Positions 6,453 to 10,199 of a DNA stretch of 10,199 nucleotides are shown here, in pieces. The stretch is from positions 37,832-48,030 of the forward strand of contig FR894558.1 of assembly GCA_000436115.1 (NCBI GenBank). The letters run 5' to 3'. The position numbers and the translations under genes were made by a program. This DNA is from Firmicutes bacterium CAG:534 (GTDB lineage Bacteria; Bacillota; Clostridia; Lachnospirales; Lachnospiraceae). Each line of letters starts with the position of its first letter. The first letter of the stretch is position 1. The notes beneath the pieces were generated by a model. The model was not told where the DNA came from. It ran no database searches and saw only the letters and a list, made by a program, of their open reading frames with translations.

Positions 6453-7307
6453 GTGGAACTGCTTTTTACGATCTTGCTTATACTGATCCTTTTTTTCGTA
6501 GCGGTTATGATCATTGACTGCAACCGGTTTGTGGTCAGGCGCTATCAATGCGTTTCTCCCAAGATCAGAAAGGATACAACGGTGATCTTTCTCTCGGATC
6601 TGCACGGAAAAAGCTATGGAAAAGAGAACGAGAAACTGGTGAAGGCAATCCGGCAGGAGGCACCGGATCTGATCCTGTGCGCAGGGGATCTGTATACCAG
6701 TGTCAAGGGAGGAAGTACCCAAAGCGCAGTGACACTTTTACAAAAACTGCGCAGAGAATATCCGGTGTTTTGTGGAAACGGAAATCATGAACAAAAGACA
6801 AAGCTTTATCCTGAGACTTACGGCGATATGTATCAGGAATATGTGGCGGAACTTCAAAAAATGGGAGCTGTCCAGCTTGTGAATGAAAAGGCAGGGCTGC
6901 CGGAAAGAGGAATGGAGCTTTACGGCCTTGAGATTGGCAGAGGCTATTACAGGAAAGGAAAAAGGCTTTCCATGGAGCAGGAGTATTTAACAGAGCTTCT
7001 CGGAAAGCCAGATCCTTACAGATATAACATTCTGATCGCTCATAATCCGGATTATTTTAAAGCCTATGAAGAGTGGGGGGCGGATCTTGTGCTTTCCGGA
7101 CATGTACATGGAGGGCTGATGAGGCTGCCCTTCCTTGGAGGGGTGATTTCACCGGCTATGAGGCTGTTCCCTGAGTATGACGGAGGGCTGTTTATGAAAG
7201 GAAATGCCAAAATGGTCTTAGGGAGGGGCCTTGGTACGCACACCCTTCCCATCCGCATCTTTAACCCGGGCGAGCTTGTGGTGATCCGGCTTAAGGGTGG
7301 AAAATAA
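6453..7307 (+). CDS. Membrane-anchored metallophosphoesterase (YkuE/YaeI-like)
   Basis: This calcineurin-type phosphoesterase of 284 residues has every metal-binding motif visible: D49 and H51 in FLSDLHGKSYG, D79 in CAGDLYT, GNGNHE at 108-113 with N111 and H112, H197 in IAHNPDYF, and GHVHGG at 216-221 with H217 and H219. Residues 1-21 form one hydrophobic segment, an uncleaved anchor or signal-anchor, so the catalytic domain is probably held at the membrane. The C-terminal TLPIRIFNPGELVVIRL is typical of the YkuE/YaeI group, some of which are linked to lipid or UDP-lipid precursors; the substrate here is unknown. The start is GTG at 6453, supported by AAGGAG at 6441-6446 with six bases of spacing, and no ATG fits better. 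It is 40 bp after the carboxypeptidase gene, so the two are likely one transcript. No terminator was found after its stop; the next gene has its own promoter. Confidence 0.9.
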   Translation: MELLFTILLILILFFVAVMIIDCNRFVVRRYQCVSPKIRKDTTVIFLSDLHGKSYGKENEKLVKAIRQEAPDLILCAGDLYTSVKGGSTQSAVTLLQKLRREYPVFCGNGNHEQKTKLYPETYGDMYQEYVAELQKMGAVQLVNEKAGLPERGMELYGLEIGRGYYRKGKRLSMEQEYLTELLGKPDPYRYNILIAHNPDYFKAYEEWGADLVLSGHVHGGLMRLPFLGGVISPAMRLFPEYDGGLFMKGNAKMVLGRGLGTHTLPIRIFNPGELVVIRLKGGK

Positions 7308-7375
7308 TGTTTGAAAAGAGGCCGGAAACAGCCCGGGAAGAGAGCGGAAACGGTTCGTGGAGAGAGCGGGGAAAG

Positions 7376-7404
7376 TTGACTGGCCGGTAGATACATGTTA
7401 AAAT
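7376..7404 (+). promoter_or_regulatory. Sigma-A type promoter for deoC-scpA-scpB
   Basis: TTGACT (7376-7381) and TAAAAT (7399-7404) are separated by 17 bp, with TG at 7396-7397 giving an extended -10. Transcription would start near 7411, leaving a leader of about 40 bases before deoC. The 145 bp around it (7308-7452) hold no other clear element apart from a GAGAGCGG direct repeat at 7340-7347 and 7362-7369 and a 27-codon open frame at 7307-7390. Confidence 0.68.
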
Positions 7405-7452
7405 AAAAAGCTGTGAAAACGGTGGAAAATACAGGAAGGGAAGGAAAAGAAA

Positions 7453-8088
7453 ATGAACACAAAATTATTTGACCATACAATCCTTAAGGCAGATGCAAAG
7501 AAGGAAGTTGTACGGAAAATCTGTGAGGAAGCAAAGGAATACGGCTTTGCTTCCGTATGCGTAAACAGCTATTATACGGCCTATGTGGCAGAACAGCTTG
7601 CAGGAACAGAGGTGAAGGTCTGTACAGTGGTAGGCTTCCCCTTAGGGCAGATGGCTACAAGGGCAAAGGCCTATGAAGCTGCGTGCGCTGTGGAAGACGG
7701 AGCACAGGAAATCGATATGGTGATCAATGTGGCAGCCTTAAAGGATGGACTTGACCAGGTGGTTCTTGAGGATATAAAAGCTGTGAAGAAGGCATGCGGA
7801 CAGGCTCTTTTAAAGGTCATCATTGAAACCTGCCTTTTAACAGACGAGGAAAAGGTAAAGGCATGTAAGCTGTCAAAGGAAGCGGGAGCAGACTTTGTAA
7901 AGACCTCTACCGGATTTTCTACTGCAGGCGCAAAGGCAGAGGATGTGGCTTTGATGAGAAAAACTGTAGGAGAGAGCATGGGCGTCAAGGCGTCCGGCGG
8001 CATCAGAGATAAGGAAACTGCAATGGCAATGGTAAACGCAGGGGCAAACAGACTTGGAACCAGCGCCACAGTAGCGATCTGCAAATAA
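7453..8088 (+). CDS. deoC: Deoxyribose-phosphate aldolase
   Basis: This cytosolic class I aldolase cleaves 2-deoxyribose 5-phosphate to glyceraldehyde 3-phosphate and acetaldehyde, the last step in deoxynucleoside breakdown. The product has 211 residues, within the usual bacterial range. Catalytic residues are visible: D88 in EIDMVINV, the Schiff-base lysine K150 in DFVKTSTGFS, and K179 in GVKASGGIRD. The opening LFDHTIL and GFPLG (61-65) are also family marks. The ATG at 7453 has the purine-rich AGGAAGGGAAGG at 7433-7444 upstream. A TTGACT/TAAAAT promoter lies about 50 bp before it. Its TAA overlaps the AAGGAG of scpA, so deoC is the first gene of a deoC-scpA-scpB operon. This is unusual company: deoC commonly sits with nucleoside phosphorylases, deoxyribose kinase or cytidine deaminase genes, none of which are seen here. 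Confidence 0.96.
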   Translation: MNTKLFDHTILKADAKKEVVRKICEEAKEYGFASVCVNSYYTAYVAEQLAGTEVKVCTVVGFPLGQMATRAKAYEAACAVEDGAQEIDMVINVAALKDGLDQVVLEDIKAVKKACGQALLKVIIETCLLTDEEKVKACKLSKEAGADFVKTSTGFSTAGAKAEDVALMRKTVGESMGVKASGGIRDKETAMAMVNAGANRLGTSATVAICK

Positions 8089-8100
8089 AGGAGCAAGGGA

Positions 8101-8847
8101 ATGGCATTATCCGTAAAATTGCAGGCATTTGAAGGACCTCTTGACCTTTTGCTTCATTTGATCGAAAAGAATAAGATCGATATTTATGATATTCCCATTG
8201 TGGAGATCACGGCGCAGTATCTGGACTATATCAAGGATATGGAAACAGAGGACATGAACGTGATGAGCGAATTCCTGGTGATGGCTGCAACACTGTTAGA
8301 TATCAAGTGCCGCATGCTGCTGCCTAAGGAGGTAAATGAAGAAGGGGAGGAAGAGGATCCCAGGGCAGAACTGGTACAGAAGCTGCTGGAATATAAAATG
8401 TACAAGTACATGTCTTACGAACTGCGGGACAGACAGGTAGATGCCGCAAGAACTCTCTTTAAAGAGAAAACCCTTCCAAAGGAAATTGAGGAGTACAGGC
8501 CCCCCATTGATATGCAGGAGCTTTTGGGGGATGCGGATCTTGCCAGGCTGAATGAGCTTTTTAAAATGGTCATACGGCGCCAGGAGGATAAGATCGATCC
8601 GGTAAGAAGCAGCTTTGGCCAGATCGAAAAAGACGAAGTGGATATGGACCGTAAAACGGCATACATAGAAGATTATATCCGCAGTCACAAAACCTTCAGC
8701 TTCCGGGAGCTTTTAGAAAAGCAGCACAGCAAGATGGAGATCATAGTTACATTTCTGGTGATGCTAGAGCAGATGAAGCTTGGAAGGATTTTCATTGTAC
8801 AGGAAGATACCTTTGAGGATATTATGATCACTTCAAATGAGAGATAG
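8101..8847 (+). CDS. scpA: Segregation and condensation protein A (condensin kleisin subunit)
   Basis: ScpA is the kleisin that bridges the Smc ATPase heads and binds ScpB, forming the bacterial condensin that organises and separates newly replicated chromosomes. The 248-residue product is of normal length. The N-terminal LQAFEGPLDLLLHLIEKNKID (from residue 7) is the kleisin signature that binds the Smc neck. An acidic linker, NEEGEEEDPR, lies near residues 79-88, and a winged-helix C-terminal domain (about 180-245, VTFLVMLEQMKLGRI) binds the Smc head cap. The ATG at 8101 has AAGGAG at 8088-8093, seven bases upstream and overlapping the deoC stop, so translation of the two is probably coupled. 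scpB starts 14 bp after its stop, the usual arrangement for this pair. The smc gene is not in the window. Confidence 0.96.
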   Translation: MALSVKLQAFEGPLDLLLHLIEKNKIDIYDIPIVEITAQYLDYIKDMETEDMNVMSEFLVMAATLLDIKCRMLLPKEVNEEGEEEDPRAELVQKLLEYKMYKYMSYELRDRQVDAARTLFKEKTLPKEIEEYRPPIDMQELLGDADLARLNELFKMVIRRQEDKIDPVRSSFGQIEKDEVDMDRKTAYIEDYIRSHKTFSFRELLEKQHSKMEIIVTFLVMLEQMKLGRIFIVQEDTFEDIMITSNER

Positions 8848-8861
8848 GGGGAACACTTTTC

Positions 8862-9431
8862 GTGGAACGGCAACAGGCAAAGGCAGTACTTGAGGCAATT
8901 CTTTTTACCATGGGAGAATCCGTGGAGGTGGAAAGACTTGCCGGAGTGATTGAAGAAGACAAAAAAGCAACCAAAGAGCTTCTGCTTGAAATGCAGCGGG
9001 AATATGAAGAACGTGGAAGCGGGGTCACGCTTTTAGAACTGGAGGAATCCTTCCAGATGTGCACCAGGGCAGATATGTATGAATACCTGATCAAGATTGC
9101 CAAAACCCCAAGAAAGTATGTCCTCACAGATACACTTTTGGAAACCCTTTCTATTATAGCTTATAAGCAGCCCATTACCAGGGCGGAAATTGAAAAGATC
9201 AGAGGGGTCAGCTGCGACCATGCAGTGAACCGCCTTGTGGAGTTTGGCCTGATTGCAGAGGTGGGCAGGATGGATGCGCCCGGCAGACCGCTGCTTTTTG
9301 GCACCACGGAAGAATTTCTGCGCAGCTTTGGTGTGAAATCCCTAGAGGAGCTTCCGGAGCTGTCTGCGGTGCAGGTGGAGGAATTTAAGCAGCAGGCAGA
9401 GCAGGAGGCAAGCGTGCAGTTAGATATCTAA
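8862..9431 (+). CDS. scpB: Segregation and condensation protein B
   Basis: ScpB dimers bind the central part of ScpA and regulate the Smc-ScpAB complex. The 189 residues hold two winged-helix domains, about 5-80 and 85-160. The diagnostic stretch LETLSIIAYKQPITRAEIEK (93-112), followed by IRGVSCDHAVNRL and VGRMDAPGRPLLFGTTEEFL (134-153), matches the family closely. The start is GTG at 8862: AGGGGG at 8846-8851 lies ten bases upstream and overlaps the end of scpA, and the first in-frame ATG (residue 17) would cut into helix 1. The gene ends with TAA at 9429-9431, which overlaps by four bases the end of a carboxypeptidase gene on the opposite strand. No terminator can therefore fit between them; a candidate lies further on, inside the antisense gene. 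The C-terminal tail (about 165-189) is glutamate- and glutamine-rich and is probably disordered. Confidence 0.95.
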   Translation: MERQQAKAVLEAILFTMGESVEVERLAGVIEEDKKATKELLLEMQREYEERGSGVTLLELEESFQMCTRADMYEYLIKIAKTPRKYVLTDTLLETLSIIAYKQPITRAEIEKIRGVSCDHAVNRLVEFGLIAEVGRMDAPGRPLLFGTTEEFLRSFGVKSLEELPELSAVQVEEFKQQAEQEASVQLDI

Positions 9432-10199
9432 GCGCAGGGCAGAAGGTAGTGGGAAAGGATCTGATGAAGGCACCAGGAAAGATCAATGGCCGGAACGGAA
9501 GAAACGGTCACGATGCTTTCGGTATAGATCACCTGATCGCCTACCAGGTAATCGATTTTTCCAACCTGGGTACCTGCTGCAAGAGGGGCGGTCTGGCTGC
9601 GGTCAAGGGACAGCATGGGAACAAAGGCTTCCTGATGGGAGAGCAGCATTCCTGTGTCGGGATCGGAAGCTTTGTCACAGCGATGAATGGAAAGGGCTGT
9701 ATAGGCAGTGCCTCCAATATGGTCTGTCTGTCCGCCCATAACAGGAATGGGATCTAACAGGTTCTTATCATAAAGCACTTCGGAAAGTCTGTGAAATTCG
9801 TAATTTTCAAGCCCGTAAGTCATCAGGGCTTTGGTATCACTCCATTTATAGGTTTTGTGATTGGGCCATCCACAGGCCAGCAGAGCGACCACAAAGGTGC
9901 GGTCCTGCTGTCTGAGGGCGCCCACATAGCAGTAGCCGGCTTTCCCGGTAAAACCGGTTTTCCCGGAAAGGGCGCCGTCCATCATGGATAAAAAGGCGTT
10001 GTGGTTATGACAGGAAAAAACTCTTCCGGTTTCCAGGTATTGCCCCTCCTTACAGCGGTAGCTGGAAAAGGAATGGGATGGGGTGCGGGTGATGGCAAGA
10101 AACTCATCCTTTTTAGGAGAGGTCATAATACAGTATGACATGATCTTAGCAAGGTCGGAGGCTGTGGTGGAATGTTCCCGGCTGCTTCCGTCAGAGAAG
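9428..10199 (-). CDS. D-alanyl-D-alanine carboxypeptidase (peptidase S11), 5' end cut by window
   Basis: This is the C-terminal 256 or so residues of a second serine-type carboxypeptidase acting on peptidoglycan pentapeptides. Translation is open through the window edge: the codons from 10198 down to 10142 read FSDGSSREHSTTASDLAKI, continuing into MSYCIMTSPKKDEF, so the ATG at 10139-10141 is internal and not the true start. The third active-site motif KTG is visible at 9953-9961 within SGKTGFTGKAGYC. The SxxK and SxN motifs and the signal peptide must lie beyond the window. A PBP5-like C-terminal domain follows (PLAAGTQVGKIDYLVGDQVIY), then an amphipathic end, DLSWCLHQILSHYLLPCA, which may attach to the membrane. 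The stop is TAG at 9428-9430. It differs from the other carboxypeptidase (5240-6412) in KTGFT versus KTGST, so they are diverged paralogues rather than a recent duplication. In many Firmicutes a dac gene lies near scpAB, usually on the same strand; here it converges. Confidence 0.9.
   Translation of the reverse strand, partial: FSDGSSREHSTTASDLAKIMSYCIMTSPKKDEFLAITRTPSHSFSSYRCKEGQYLETGRVFSCHNHNAFLSMMDGALSGKTGFTGKAGYCYVGALRQQDRTFVVALLACGWPNHKTYKWSDTKALMTYGLENYEFHRLSEVLYDKNLLDPIPVMGGQTDHIGGTAYTALSIHRCDKASDPDTGMLLSHQEAFVPMLSLDRSQTAPLAAGTQVGKIDYLVGDQVIYTESIVTVSSVPAIDLSWCLHQILSHYLLPCA
9527..9560 (+). terminator. Candidate terminator for deoC-scpAB, inside the antisense dac gene
   Basis: GAT-c-ACCTG (9527-9535) pairs with CAGGT-a-ATC (9545-9553), an eight-pair stem with one C/A mismatch and a nine-base loop, followed by GATTTTT (9554-9560). 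It lies about 95 bases after the scpB stop on the plus strand, within the reverse-strand dac coding sequence. The stem is only moderately stable and the T run is five bases. A competing pairing, CCAGGT (9544-9549) with ACCTGG (9564-9569), would disrupt it. Confidence 0.28.

Noticed and set aside
7340..7369. GAGAGCGG direct repeat, 22 bp apart, as an operator for deoC
   Set aside because: The unit is short and lies in purine-rich sequence where chance repeats are expected; it is mentioned only as context of the promoter.
9449..9991. Plus-strand open frames of 102 and 66 codons after scpB
   Set aside because: They lie opposite a clear carboxypeptidase with a KTG motif, and their translations have no recognisable domain.
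1..10199. Mobile element, CRISPR array, tRNA/rRNA gene, phage or defence island
   Set aside because: No repeat-spacer array, terminal inverted repeats, transposase or integrase motifs or tRNA-like folds were seen; nearly all sequence is assigned to housekeeping genes.

Overview
The window reads as a compact, gene-dense housekeeping segment of a low-to-mid GC Gram-positive bacterium. The best guess is a Clostridia/Lachnospiraceae-type Firmicute. Supporting signs are a single-chain alpha2-type glycyl-tRNA synthetase, a 58-residue S21, ScpA/ScpB, a secreted DacF-like carboxypeptidase, strong AGGAGG-like ribosome binding sites, and TTGACx/TATAAT promoters with extended -10 TG. The family assignment rests on remembered sequence character and was not searched.

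Layout. Positions 1-55 hold the undefined tail of something upstream. Then come glyQS (112-1500) and alaS (1537-4191), two aminoacyl-tRNA synthetase genes 36 bp apart and probably co-transcribed. A well-formed promoter (4206-4233) and a structured leader precede rpsU (4315-4491), which is closed by a strong hairpin terminator (4508-4546). Next are a five-segment membrane protein of the PF06541/CmpB type (4573-5166), a secreted D-Ala-D-Ala carboxypeptidase (5240-6412) and a membrane-anchored metallophosphoesterase with a GTG start (6453-7307). A second clear promoter (7376-7404) drives deoC (7453-8088), scpA (8101-8847) and scpB (8862-9431), with 12-14 bp gaps. On the opposite strand a second D-Ala-D-Ala carboxypeptidase, cut by the window edge, ends tail-to-tail inside the scpB stop codon. 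No stretch over 300 bp lacks a gene; the longest intergenic gap is 145 bp (7308-7452).

How the genes fit together. The left half serves translation (Gly and Ala charging, ribosomal protein S21). The middle serves the envelope (peptidoglycan trimming, membrane protein, surface-facing or membrane-tethered phosphoesterase). The right half combines deoxyribose-phosphate breakdown with chromosome condensation, then returns to peptidoglycan trimming.

I found no mobile element, CRISPR array, phage gene, tRNA/rRNA or defence system. The points most worth a second look are the atypical AlaRS (variant catalytic motifs and a four-cysteine cluster), the rpsU leader in which a stem can abut or hide the ribosome binding site, the overlapping stops of scpB and the antisense dac gene with a candidate terminator buried in the antisense gene, and deoC placed at the head of the scpAB operon. 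I do not see convincing evidence of a new multi-gene system here.
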